Shown: positions 44,258 through 53,300 of the stretch, one piece after another
How positions within the stretch are numbered: the stretch's first letter is position 1
How the letters are laid out: the number at the start of each line of letters is the position of its first letter
Source: Aquimarina sp. BL5
GTDB taxonomy: Bacteria > Bacteroidota > Bacteroidia > Flavobacteriales > Flavobacteriaceae
Assembly (NCBI RefSeq): GCF_003443675.1
Contig: NZ_CP031963.1
Location: forward strand, 2,007,501-2,071,500
DNA length: 64,000 nt
Reading direction: 5' to 3'
The notes under the pieces: generated by a model
What the model was told of the DNA's origin: nothing
The model's input: the letters and a program-made list of their open reading frames with translations, nothing else
The model's database searches: none
Made by a program: the position numbers and the translations under genes

Positions 44258-47066
44258 CCCTAGGTGGATCCTAATAATCAATACGGTTCCACTAATAATA
44301 TTATATTTTCTTTTTTTTGGACAATTTACCATTATTCATAGCTTATTAGAAGATGTTCATATAACACATTGGAAAACCTTTGGAAGTACATTATTCATAT
44401 TAGGTTTTTTAAATCTTCTTTATGCCATTTTTCTTATTATTAAAAAAAGAAAAGTTTCGATTTTTTATGCTATTATAGCCCTACTCATATACATTCCTTT
44501 CATATACTTATTCAACGAATATTCTGATGAGATTATACCTTTCTCAATCCCACGATGGATGGTATCTGGTAACATTACTTTATATGTTGGAACTTTTCTT
44601 ATGCCTACAATAGCATATTCTCTATTTATAATAGTTATTCGTCTTACATCCAAAAACAAAAAGCACAATGCATGGATGAATTTTCTTGCTGCTATTGCGG
44701 TTCCATTATGCTGGTATCTTTTTTTTCAATTAATTTTGCCTCTTTGGCAACCTGTTGAAAGTAACTTTAGCACACATGCTTTTTTGATCTTTTTAATTTC
44801 TGGAACTTTATTATTTCTTTTTTTTGTAATTCGAGGAGTTTTCATACTTGCAACCAAAAAAGGTGCATTATGGAAAAAATATGAATTAGGATGGAAAATC
44901 CCTATAACAATCTTATTCCCTTTACTAGGTTTAGCATTAAATAATGGTCTATTATCTAATTTCAATTCATTCGATAATTCTTCTGGTCTATTTGGCAATT
45001 TTAATGACCCTTGGTTTTATATTATTGCTGTCATAAACGGAGTTCTAATATGCTTACCTAATCGTCCCAATATAAAGTATCAAATTTTTCTGTTTATAGG
45101 AAGAAACATCACATTTGCATATAGTCTATATTTTTTCATTGTATTCCTTCCATTTCTTCCATTATCTGTGATTGCAATAATTATAATTGGTACTGGGTTC
45201 TTAATGCTTACTCCATTACTATTATTCATAATACATATACAAGAGCTCACTGAGAATTTTTCTCTACTAAAAAAACATCTTTCTGCAAACATCTTGCGCA
45301 TAATTTCTATTGCTAGTTTTTTAGTTATTCCGATATGCTTAACCACTTTATATAAATCAGATCAAAACACTCTAAAAGAAACACTCAATTACATATACAA
45401 TCCCAATTACTCTAAACAATATTCGATAGATAAAAATTCATTATCAAAGACAATTAATACTGTAAAACAACATAAAGAAAAAAGAAACGGTGAGATTTTT
45501 AATGGGCGTCAAACTCCATATTTATCTTCTTTTTATAACTGGATTGTCTTAGGAAATCTAACTTTATCAAACGCTAAAATAGATGTCATTGAACATATAT
45601 TTTATGGAACTCCTTCATCAGAATTATTGCCTGAAGATATAAGAAATGATAAGGTCGAAATTTCTAATATAACGAGCGAAAGTTTTTTTGACCCTTCACA
45701 AAATGCCTGGAAAAGCTGGATTCATCTAGAAATTGTAAATAACGAATCCACAAATGGGCTTAAGGAATATGCTACAACACTAAAACTACCAACTGGTTGC
45801 TGGATTAGTGATTATTACCTATACGTAGGTGACAGAAAAGAAATGGGATTATTAGCTGAAAAAAAAGCTGCTATGTGGGTGTTCTCACAAATAAGAAATG
45901 AAAATAAAGATCCAGGATTACTTTATTATCTAACCGGAAACAAGGTAGCATTTAGAGTTTTTCCTTTTACAAGCAATGAAACAAGAAAAACCGGAATCGA
46001 GTTTATTCATAAAGATCCTGTAACATTAACATTTGATGGAAAAGAAATAAAACTAGGTCATACGGGGCAACTTAGCAATAATTCTTCTGTTAAAAACAAT
46101 AATGTAATTTACATCTCTTCTAAAGAAAAAGAAAAACTTAAAGAAGTAAAACGTACACCTTATTATCATTTTCTCGTAGATGCATCTTTACACAAAGAAA
46201 ACAACATAGATGAGTTCAGTAGTAGAATTAAAAAACTAGTTACAAAAAATAATGAACTTTCTAAAAATGCTAAAATCAGTTTTGTCAACACCTACACTTC
46301 ATCAATTAGATATAATGATAATTGGGAAAAAGAATATAAAAATCAGTCATTCGAAGGAGGATTTTATTTAGATAGGGCAATAAAAAAAACGTTATATAAT
46401 TCTTATCATAATGATACTGATTCATATCCTATACTGGTAATTGTTACTGACTCTATTAAAAACTCAGTTTTGGATAAAGATTTTTCTGATTTCAAAATTA
46501 CTTCCCCAGAAAACAATGAATTTTATAATCTATCTAAAGAAGGGATGCTACAACCTCATTCTCTTCTCACAAATCCAAAAAAACAAATAACTGACACTAT
46601 TGAAAATAAATTTGACAAAACGGTACTTAAATATATAGATGATGACGATACTATAGCATATCTTCCTAATGATAAAAAATCTTCAATTATTCTTAAAAAA
46701 GGACCCTACAAAGCAACAGAAAGTCAGATATTAGAAAAAAACTGGAATCAAGCTTTATCTATGCACGGCATGTGGATATCCCAAACTCTATTTCCAGAAA
46801 GCTCTAAAAAAGAGTGGTTAAACCTAGTAAAACATAGTTTTATTTCTAAAGTAATGTCTCCTGTTACTTCCTATTTAGTAGTAGAGAACGAAGCTCAAAA
46901 AGCAATTCTCAAAAAGAAACAGGAACAAATTCTGTCTGGTAATAAAGACCTAGATATCGGAGAAGATACTCCACGAATGAGTGAACCTAATATTTTAATA
47001 CTACTCCTTCTTCTTATTTCGATTCTTTTTTACAGGAATAAACAAAAAAACAAAAATGCTGGTTAG
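44241..47066 (+). CDS. MSEP-CTERM sorting-domain membrane protein
   Basis: From the ATG at 44241 this is 941 residues. About ten N-terminal hydrophobic segments occupy the first 370. A VIT-like beta-rich domain follows, with KSWIHLEIVNNESTNGLKEY and EMGLLAEKKAAMWVFSQIRN. A von Willebrand A-like region comes next (YYHFLVDASLHKENNIDEF, ILVIVTDSIKNSVL). The C-terminus has the three-part sorting signal: MSEP at about 913, a hydrophobic stretch (NILILLLLLISILFY) and a basic tail (RNKQKNKNAG). The XrtK gene overlaps the start. It is presumably the sole or main substrate of XrtK. An in-frame TTG 30 bases earlier is less likely as a start. Confidence 0.88.
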   Translation: MQNLLNPRWILIINTVPLIILYFLFFGQFTIIHSLLEDVHITHWKTFGSTLFILGFLNLLYAIFLIIKKRKVSIFYAIIALLIYIPFIYLFNEYSDEIIPFSIPRWMVSGNITLYVGTFLMPTIAYSLFIIVIRLTSKNKKHNAWMNFLAAIAVPLCWYLFFQLILPLWQPVESNFSTHAFLIFLISGTLLFLFFVIRGVFILATKKGALWKKYELGWKIPITILFPLLGLALNNGLLSNFNSFDNSSGLFGNFNDPWFYIIAVINGVLICLPNRPNIKYQIFLFIGRNITFAYSLYFFIVFLPFLPLSVIAIIIIGTGFLMLTPLLLFIIHIQELTENFSLLKKHLSANILRIISIASFLVIPICLTTLYKSDQNTLKETLNYIYNPNYSKQYSIDKNSLSKTINTVKQHKEKRNGEIFNGRQTPYLSSFYNWIVLGNLTLSNAKIDVIEHIFYGTPSSELLPEDIRNDKVEISNITSESFFDPSQNAWKSWIHLEIVNNESTNGLKEYATTLKLPTGCWISDYYLYVGDRKEMGLLAEKKAAMWVFSQIRNENKDPGLLYYLTGNKVAFRVFPFTSNETRKTGIEFIHKDPVTLTFDGKEIKLGHTGQLSNNSSVKNNNVIYISSKEKEKLKEVKRTPYYHFLVDASLHKENNIDEFSSRIKKLVTKNNELSKNAKISFVNTYTSSIRYNDNWEKEYKNQSFEGGFYLDRAIKKTLYNSYHNDTDSYPILVIVTDSIKNSVLDKDFSDFKITSPENNEFYNLSKEGMLQPHSLLTNPKKQITDTIENKFDKTVLKYIDDDDTIAYLPNDKKSSIILKKGPYKATESQILEKNWNQALSMHGMWISQTLFPESSKKEWLNLVKHSFISKVMSPVTSYLVVENEAQKAILKKKQEQILSGNKDLDIGEDTPRMSEPNILILLLLLISILFYRNKQKNKNAG

Positions 47067-47081
47067 TTAGTTGAGAAAAAT

Positions 47082-47116
47082 CGTGCTTCGAATTTCTGAA
47101 GTGCGGCTTTTTTTTT
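47082..47116 (+). terminator. Likely terminator of the xrtK/MSEP unit
   Basis: CGTGCTTC and GAAGTGCG pair over 8 bases with two G-T wobbles and a loop of about 8, followed by a run of nine T (47108-47116). It lies 16 bases past the stop. Confidence 0.6.
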
Positions 47117-47223
47117 AACAAAGATTTGTTTCTATTTGAAATTGTGTTTCAAAAATAAAACTATTACTTTCAGATTCTAAAATATATTCCTTTTTATATC
47201 AGAATAACAAAAAGAAAACACTA

Positions 47224-47718
47224 ATGAAAAAGAACATTTTTATCACACTTATAGCTGTCTTTACTTTATCTATTTTTTCTTGTAAGGAAGAAAGTGAGAA
47301 AAAGATTATTACCGAAGAAATACAATTCACCAAAGAAGGAGAGCTGTCCATACATAACATAGTAGATTCTATTCCTAGCAAAGTTGTTGCTTTAGATATT
47401 GAAATTGCTGATAATGATTACGAAAGAGAAACAGGTTTAATGTATCGTAAAACTATGGAAGAAAAGAGAGGTATGCTTTTTATTCAGAAAGATTTTAAAC
47501 CTCAAAGCTTCTATATGAAAAACACTTTGATCCCATTAGACATTATCTATATAAATGATGAGTTTAAAATTGTAAGTTTTCAGAAAAATGCAAAACCACT
47601 AGATGAAACATCTTTACCATCAGGAAAACCTGCAAAATATGTTTTAGAAATCAACGGCGGATTATCTGATAAGTGGAATCTAAAAGTTGGAGATTCTATC
47701 TATTTTAAGAAAAATTAA
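47224..47718 (+). CDS. DUF192 family lipoprotein
   Basis: A 164-residue protein with a lipoprotein signal (FTLSIFSCKEES, Cys20). The DUF192 domain is complete: EIADNDYERETGLMYRKTME, RGMLFIQKDFKPQSFYMKN and TLIPLDIIYINDEFKIV, ending NGGLSDKWNLKVGDSIYF. The family's function is unknown. The stop codon lies only 8 bases before the left end of the IS3-family element. The insertion did not break the gene, but it has probably separated it from its original terminator. Confidence 0.9.
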   Translation: MKKNIFITLIAVFTLSIFSCKEESEKKIITEEIQFTKEGELSIHNIVDSIPSKVVALDIEIADNDYERETGLMYRKTMEEKRGMLFIQKDFKPQSFYMKNTLIPLDIIYINDEFKIVSFQKNAKPLDETSLPSGKPAKYVLEINGGLSDKWNLKVGDSIYFKKN

Positions 47719-47726
47719 ATTTATTA

Positions 47727-47751
47727 TGTGACGTCCTGAATAATCGTTACA
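47727..47751 (+). repeat. IS3 left-hand terminal inverted repeat
   Basis: 25 bases ending in GTTACA. They match the reverse complement of the right end at 21 of 25 positions; the only differences are two adjacent pairs (positions 4-5 and 15-16). Confidence 0.9.
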
Positions 47752-47778
47752 GGAATTAATAAATACAAGGTAGCAATT

Positions 47779-48603
47779 TTAATTTGCTACCTTTTGTTTT
47801 TTGTAGCTTTTTCTTTTTAATTTATTTTGTTGATGCATTTGATCAGGTGTTAACATTGAATTAGATAAATGAGGTCTTATCTGATTATAAATGCGGATTG
47901 CATTTTGAACCAGTTTGGTTTTGATTTGCATTGAAGTATCATACTTGTCAATAGCAAATTCTTGTTTAAGAATTCCATTAATTCTTTCTGCTATGGCATT
48001 TTCGTAAGGGTCATATTTTTCAGTCATACTAGGGCTAATATTATTGATGTTTAATGTTTTTTGATATTCATTGGAACAATACTGTAATCCTCTATCGGAA
48101 TGATGAATTATAGGTTTTTCATTATAATCTCTATTAGAAATAGCCATATCTAAAGCTGTTAAAGATCCTTTTACACTTAGACTATTTGATACATTATATC
48201 CCATTATTTTTTTAGAATAAGCATCCGTGATTAAAGCCAAATAACATGGATTTTCCCTATTTCCTATATAAGTTATATCACTGACCCATACTTGTTCTGG
48301 TCTGATAAATTCAACATCTTTTATTCGATTTTTATGTTTTCTAAATCTATGATGAGAATCCGTAGTTACATGATAATTCTTTTTAGGTAAAATCAACAAG
48401 TTATTAGCCTTTAGTATTTTAAATAGCTTATCGCGACCAACTCCGATTACTTTGAGTTGAGATTTTAAAAGATGAAATAATTTTCTTGTACCGATTCTAG
48501 GCATTGATATGCGAATGGTATTTACTAAATCAATTACCTTTTTACTTAGTTTTTGTTTGTCTTGATAAGACCGAATAGCTCTATAATACACCTGTCTATT
48601 CAC
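47779..48603 (-). CDS. IS3-family transposase OrfB
   Basis: The open frame from a GTG gives 274 residues and carries the rve integrase core: WVSDITYIG (first Asp), HHSDRGLQYCSNEY (second Asp) and the Glu in NAIAERINGILKQEF, a D-D-35-E set with NGIL typical of IS3. The frame stays open upstream to 48696 as SDQKKARTRVIEKYSQEKQE and SITATCDLLGVNRQVYYRAI, inside the OrfA gene. So OrfB is normally made as an OrfAB fusion through the A6G site at 48678-48684, with the GTG start a weaker alternative. No stop or gap damages it. Confidence 0.93.
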   Translation of the reverse strand: MNRQVYYRAIRSYQDKQKLSKKVIDLVNTIRISMPRIGTRKLFHLLKSQLKVIGVGRDKLFKILKANNLLILPKKNYHVTTDSHHRFRKHKNRIKDVEFIRPEQVWVSDITYIGNRENPCYLALITDAYSKKIMGYNVSNSLSVKGSLTALDMAISNRDYNEKPIIHHSDRGLQYCSNEYQKTLNINNISPSMTEKYDPYENAIAERINGILKQEFAIDKYDTSMQIKTKLVQNAIRIYNQIRPHLSNSMLTPDQMHQQNKLKRKSYKKQKVAN

Positions 48604-48626
48604 CCCGAGTAAATCACAGGTAGCAG

Positions 48627-49067
48627 TTATGCTTTCTTGTTTTTCTTGGCTATATTTTTCGATAACTCGGGTACGTGCTTTTTTCTGATCGGAATATTAA
48701 ATTCCTCTTCGGCGATATCAATCATCATATCAAATATAATTGCTTTCTTATCCGCACGCTCTGCTAAAAATTCAGCTCTTGCTTTTTGTTTCTCTAAAAG
48801 CTTGACTTGCTGTTCTAATTCTAAAATACGTTGTTCAGGTGTTTTGGACATGGATCTATTTACACTAAAATCATAATCAAATTTACCATATTTTTTTAAC
48901 CAAGTGCGAATCGTAGATCTTGCTTGAATACCATACTTATCCAAAGCTTGAGTTCTTGTTAATAAGCCTTGTTCAATCTCTTGAACAACTTGTAGCTTAA
49001 AGGATAAACTGTAATCCTTCTGTGTACGCTTTACATAATTTGAATGTAATGACTCCATAAATAACAT
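48627..49067 (-). CDS. IS3-family transposase OrfA
   Basis: A 146-residue protein with an N-terminal helix-turn-helix (KDYSLSFKLQVVQEIEQGLL, then KYGIQARSTIRTWLKKYG), the DNA-end recognition domain of IS3 OrfA, and a C-terminal leucine-zipper-like coil (QRILELEQQVKLLEKQKA). The frame reads through AGAAAAAAG near its end and stops soon after, in the -1 region shared with OrfB. Both ATG codons at 49067 and 49058 are possible; the longer is listed. Confidence 0.92.
   Translation of the reverse strand: MLFMESLHSNYVKRTQKDYSLSFKLQVVQEIEQGLLTRTQALDKYGIQARSTIRTWLKKYGKFDYDFSVNRSMSKTPEQRILELEQQVKLLEKQKARAEFLAERADKKAIIFDMMIDIAEEEFNIPIRKKHVPELSKNIAKKNKKA
48678..48684 (-). other. Programmed -1 frameshift site of the IS transposase
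   Basis: On the minus strand A-AAA-AAG, in the OrfA frame, is the classical IS3 slippery heptamer. Shifting back one base places the ribosome in the OrfB frame (AAA AAA GCA), which is open from there to the OrfB stop, giving the OrfAB transposase. Confidence 0.88.
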
Positions 49068-49072
49068 TTTAG

Positions 49073-49097
49073 TGTAACGATATTTCAGGACGAGACA
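49073..49097 (-). repeat. IS3 right-hand terminal inverted repeat
   Basis: 25 bases starting TGTAACG on the plus strand, complementary to the left end with four mismatches. The 3-bp TTA duplicate follows directly. Confidence 0.9.
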
Positions 49098-49110
49098 TTA
49101 GTATCAAATA

Positions 49111-49144
49111 AAAACCCCTTAAAAAAATAATTTTTCAAGGGGTT
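49111..49144 (-). terminator. Terminator of the GH57 gene
   Basis: AACCCCTT and AAGGGGTT (49113-49120 with 49137-49144) form an 8-bp stem closed by an A/T-rich loop that can extend the pairing. It lies 24 bases past the GH57 stop, and a T-run follows on the minus strand. It is just outside the IS right end. Confidence 0.78.
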
Positions 49145-49168
49145 CACCTAGGGATACAATTGGAAAAT

Positions 49169-52100
49169 TTATTTAATAACTTTCACAACCTTATTAATAG
49201 TTTTATTACTGAATTTTACAAAATATATTCCTTTTGCAACATCAAGCGGTATTGATATTGTTCCATTCTTACTAGATACCGTATCTGAGTAATACAAGGC
49301 TCCTTTTACATCTCTAACAGTAACATTGAGAGATTTAACTTCTCCTAATAAATTAAATTTAATTTCGTTCTGAAAAGGATTAGGGTACGGTGAAGAAATT
49401 AGGGTTGTATTTGTCTCCGGCTTCTTGTTTAATGGATTACTTACCCAACCATTATCATACCATCCTTCTCCACAGATTTCTAAATCTTCTGTCTGCTGCC
49501 CTCCATTTGTGCTAAAAATAACTTTTGCACATTCTACACCTGATAAGGTATATTCATACCATCCGTCTCCATCTATATCGGTCATTTCAACACCAGGCCA
49601 AGATGAGGTTGAAGACTCAGGAGTTGTGTCCCAATAATACAATGTTACAGGATTCCAATTTGTATTGTTATTATTATAATGAATAATCAATTCGTCATCA
49701 GAAACATTACTTGGACATGCCGTTGGACACACATCATACCATTGATTAGTGGATGGATCATACCATCCATCTGTTACTCTAGTTAAGTCATCAGATTGTA
49801 TACCATTGTTATTATTAAAAACAACACCTATTTCGGCATTTTCTTCAACCAGAAATGAATACCACTGAGAGGTTTGTTCTCTATTCATTGATCTACCTGG
49901 CCAATTCCAACCTGGTAAAGGTTGATTGGTATTTTTATCAAATAAATACACATACACATCATTCCAACTAGATACATTTCGATAATAAACAGAATATGAT
50001 TGAATTTCAGTAATACTATAATTTTCGGAAACAATAGCTGACTGACCTGTACTATTATAAGCAATAGCTTTTAAAGTAGTATTTTCTGTAAAAATTACTT
50101 CATCTTGATATAAAAAACTTGAATCTGACGGCTCTGTTCCATCTGTAGTATAATAAATTACTCCTTGGTTACTAGATGATAAATTAACCGATACGCTTCC
50201 CTCATAAGATCCGCCAGAAGGAGCAACTGATAATTCTGGTATTCCTAAAACTCCCGGACAATCCGAGGGACATTGATCATACCAAATATCTTCTGAATAC
50301 ACATACCAACCATTTACGTTTCTAAATTGATCGTCCGACTGCTCTCCATTTCCATTTGTAAAAACAAGACCAACTTCTACTGATTCTGCTATGGAAGCAA
50401 TATACCACGGCGAATCTTGCTCTTTAGTCATTAACTTACCTGGCCAATTCCACCCTGGCAAGGCTGTATTACTATTTTTATCAAAAGCATATACATAAAC
50501 TTGATTCCAATTAGAAGTATTCTTAAAATGGATATCATAAGAAGGTATGTCCCCAAATGTATAATTTCTAGTAATAACCTCCGAAGCATTTTCATCAGCA
50601 TCGTACGCTATCACTTTTAAAGTGATTGATTCACTATCACTATCTCCAATAGTAAAAGAAGTTACGTACTCTGTACTTGATTGACTTGGCTCTGATCCAT
50701 CAGTAGTATAATAAATTGCTACTCCATCATTATCGGAGGTTGTAGAAGCTTCCATTACTACTGCGATAGCATCATCATAATTCCCAGAATCCGGAGTAAC
50801 CGTAAGAGTTACCTCATCACTACTATTAAACCCTCCAACATAGACATGCTGAATAGGTGTCTTAAACACGTTTCCTTTTGTATCCACTGCTTCTACATAA
50901 TAATCTACTAACACATCAGATAACCCCTTAATCTCCGCATAGCATAAATCCGCAATTGCGGTTGGCTCTATAAAGAAATCAATTTCTGGATCTTGTGTTA
51001 TATTTCTTTTAGGGAATTGTTTTTGAGTCATTGATTGACTATTCCAAGAACTTACACCTTCTCCTCCTGAATATGTATCATTAACATTATCAGAGATAGG
51101 ATTTTCACCATCATTATCCGTTCTGTATTTCAATTCAACCGATGCTAATCCACTCACATCATAGGCAAATGTCCAAACATGAAAATCAGAAGTGTTTTGA
51201 ACTTCTTGATATGCATATATAGGCCCAAAACCCTTGCCTCCTGGGTTATATGGAAAACGCTGTGGTATAAATACAGAAGGTGCAGTATTATCCTGATTGG
51301 GAGTATCACCTATTTCTTCTTTAGCATGTTCTATTGCAATATTACCAGCTAAAGTTTGCTTTACTTCCATATCAATTGCTTTTCCATAATACATATAACC
51401 ACTCGTCAGAGATGGCAAGAAAAAATGCCAAGCTTTTTCTGCATTAGAAGCGCCGGAAGAAGGATCAATTACTTTAGCTATATCTACCCCTCCACTATTA
51501 TCTTCTGCTGTTAATACGTAATTTTCAGCAGCAGTAATTACAGCCCAATTTCTAGCATCTTCTGTCCATCCATCTGGATTAAATCTATAATCAGTAGTGT
51601 CATACAAAGGCCATAACCAATTAATAAATTGAGGATGCCCCCAATCGTTTGCTGCATTGACCCAAGATCCATCTTCTACTTTTACAATATCACTTTCTGG
51701 AACTGGATAAGAATTTAAAAATTGCTGTATGGTAGTAGGATCGTATCCTTTAGAAGCAGCTGCATTGGCAAACCCAGGAACAGATTCCTGATAATAGCTA
51801 TCTCCACCACCCCAAGCATTATCACCATCATGAGCAAGCAATACAATTGATGGTTGACTAGAATTACTAAAAGGAGCGATATTAGCATCTATTTCTCCTG
51901 TCCCCATAGAACTGAATCCATTCTGATAGCTCAATAAATCTGCCATCGGGACTACATCCATTTTATATGTCTGACCATTTTCTGGATCTATATATTGTGC
52001 TTTGTGTGCTTGATAACAATATGGAGCAGCAAAAGTACCTCCTCTTCCATCGATTTGACCTTTCCACCAATTCTGACCGTTGGTAGCTACTTTATCGGCT

Positions 52101-52852
52101 CCGTTAGGTGGATCGATATTCACGCCAGATGTACCATAATCTAATGGATAATCATTCAATGTACGAGATAAATGACTATTTGCAACTACAGACCATTGAA
52201 AACCTTCTTCTACCAAGACTTTAATAATCCTTTCTGAAAACGAACATTCTGCTGGCCAAAAACCTTTAGAATATTCACCTCCAAAAGTTTCTGCCATTAT
52301 TAATTTATGTGTTTTTAATTCCATTCTCAAAGCGCGTTCACTTATTAATGGCGCTAAGGCGTGATGAAATGTAAATCCAGTAAGGTCCATTCTTGGTTGC
52401 CCACCAGATGTTTTCCAGTTTTTAGCCTCTATAAAATTATTTTCCCAACCTTGACTATACCCCCAAGCACCAGCATCAGCAAGGCTGTTTACATTTTCTA
52501 TTAAACAACCAGAGTAATTAACCTGTGCACCTCCATTTGGTAATCCCAATAATGTTTGAACAGAATTTTTGGGTCCGTATTGATACGCTTTTACGCGATC
52601 ATATTTTTCGAAAATTTCTTCTAAATTATTTAAAGGATGACTTATTCCATCCTCGTATACATTCCAAGAGTCTCCGGAAGATTTCAAATTATGAGATTCC
52701 ATAACCGTTTGATATCGATTAGGATTCTCTTTACTTTTTTCCGGCCAATAATTAGGTTGTTGCATATGCCATAAATAAGAAGTATGGACTTGTTGCGCTA
52801 CTATCCCAGAATAGACAAATAGTAGTAGTAAAAATAAGTTAGTGTTTTTCAT
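49169..52852 (-). CDS. Secreted GH57 starch-degrading enzyme with CBM26-like modules and T9SS tail
   Basis: From the ATG at 52852 this is 1227 residues with a signal peptide (LFLLLLFVYSGIVAQ). The GH57 start SYLWHMQQPNYW leads to the catalytic nucleophile in GFWPAECSFSERI (Glu at about 202) and the acid/base aspartate region LLAHDGDNAWGGGDSYY (about 342). After the catalytic part come two chitobiase-C-terminal-like modules (YYTTDGSEPSQSS; YYTTDGTEPSDSS), two near-identical starch-binding modules of the CBM26 type (both with PGWNWPG) and a third, more distant one (SWPGVEMTDIDGDGWYEY). The last 80 residues are a type IX secretion domain (SPYPNPFQNEI, GIYFVKF, KVVKVIK). It is a secreted or cell-surface alpha-glucan enzyme, probably an amylase. 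Confidence 0.88.
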   Translation of the reverse strand: MKNTNLFLLLLFVYSGIVAQQVHTSYLWHMQQPNYWPEKSKENPNRYQTVMESHNLKSSGDSWNVYEDGISHPLNNLEEIFEKYDRVKAYQYGPKNSVQTLLGLPNGGAQVNYSGCLIENVNSLADAGAWGYSQGWENNFIEAKNWKTSGGQPRMDLTGFTFHHALAPLISERALRMELKTHKLIMAETFGGEYSKGFWPAECSFSERIIKVLVEEGFQWSVVANSHLSRTLNDYPLDYGTSGVNIDPPNGADKVATNGQNWWKGQIDGRGGTFAAPYCYQAHKAQYIDPENGQTYKMDVVPMADLLSYQNGFSSMGTGEIDANIAPFSNSSQPSIVLLAHDGDNAWGGGDSYYQESVPGFANAAASKGYDPTTIQQFLNSYPVPESDIVKVEDGSWVNAANDWGHPQFINWLWPLYDTTDYRFNPDGWTEDARNWAVITAAENYVLTAEDNSGGVDIAKVIDPSSGASNAEKAWHFFLPSLTSGYMYYGKAIDMEVKQTLAGNIAIEHAKEEIGDTPNQDNTAPSVFIPQRFPYNPGGKGFGPIYAYQEVQNTSDFHVWTFAYDVSGLASVELKYRTDNDGENPISDNVNDTYSGGEGVSSWNSQSMTQKQFPKRNITQDPEIDFFIEPTAIADLCYAEIKGLSDVLVDYYVEAVDTKGNVFKTPIQHVYVGGFNSSDEVTLTVTPDSGNYDDAIAVVMEASTTSDNDGVAIYYTTDGSEPSQSSTEYVTSFTIGDSDSESITLKVIAYDADENASEVITRNYTFGDIPSYDIHFKNTSNWNQVYVYAFDKNSNTALPGWNWPGKLMTKEQDSPWYIASIAESVEVGLVFTNGNGEQSDDQFRNVNGWYVYSEDIWYDQCPSDCPGVLGIPELSVAPSGGSYEGSVSVNLSSSNQGVIYYTTDGTEPSDSSFLYQDEVIFTENTTLKAIAYNSTGQSAIVSENYSITEIQSYSVYYRNVSSWNDVYVYLFDKNTNQPLPGWNWPGRSMNREQTSQWYSFLVEENAEIGVVFNNNNGIQSDDLTRVTDGWYDPSTNQWYDVCPTACPSNVSDDELIIHYNNNNTNWNPVTLYYWDTTPESSTSSWPGVEMTDIDGDGWYEYTLSGVECAKVIFSTNGGQQTEDLEICGEGWYDNGWVSNPLNKKPETNTTLISSPYPNPFQNEIKFNLLGEVKSLNVTVRDVKGALYYSDTVSSKNGTISIPLDVAKGIYFVKFSNKTINKVVKVIK

Positions 52853-53248
52853 GAATCTTGTGTGTTTAATATATAATTGTATTGTGCTGTTAACAGCATT
52901 TATATATTCCAAAAAACAACTATTACCTGCAAAGAAAGTTTTCCCACATCCTATATTTGCAAACTACTTATAAATATTTTGGTATAATTAGTATTAAAAA
53001 ATAACAACTAAAATTTTCGATTATATACAATTGTATAATACTAAAAAGGGTGTAGATATTATTTTAAAATCATATTTTCAACTATCGATAAGTCAAAAAA
53101 ATAACTATTTTATGATGATGTTTTCAAATGTAAGTAATTAAAAAAGTTAATTTCTCATTACTACACTACTCAAACGATATAGTGTTAACAAAAAGATTAA
53201 GTTTCACAAAATCACCCCTGAAACATCGGGGAAAAATCAAACAAAAAA
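52853..53248. other. AT-rich intergenic gap between GH57 and secDF
   Basis: About 395 bases without a gene I can support. On the minus strand TTTG and TTTCTTTG at about 52928-52962 resemble a -33/-7 pair for the GH57 gene, with wide spacing. No RNA or repeat seen. Confidence 0.5.
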
Positions 53249-53284
53249 AAGCTGTATCCTTTTTAGAATACAGCTCTTTTTTAT
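53249..53284 (-). terminator. Bidirectional terminator of secDF
   Basis: AGCTGTAT (53250-53257) pairs perfectly with ATACAGCT (53268-53275) around a 10-base loop, and an A-run on the left gives a U-run on the minus-strand transcript. It lies 26 bases past the secDF stop. Confidence 0.82.
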
Positions 53285-53300
53285 CAAAGTCTACAGAAAA

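Larger units (their letters stand above)
47727..49097 (-). mobile_element. IS3-family insertion sequence (intact)
   Basis: The element is 1371 bp with two transposase frames read on the minus strand. The 25-bp ends (47727-47751 and 49073-49097) match at 21 of 25 positions and begin TG and end CA as is usual in IS3. A direct repeat TTA (47724-47726 and 49098-49100) flanks it, the expected 3-bp target duplication. This together with intact transposase frames suggests recent, possibly active, insertion. I would place it in the IS150-like group from the OrfB style, without certainty. Confidence 0.93.
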
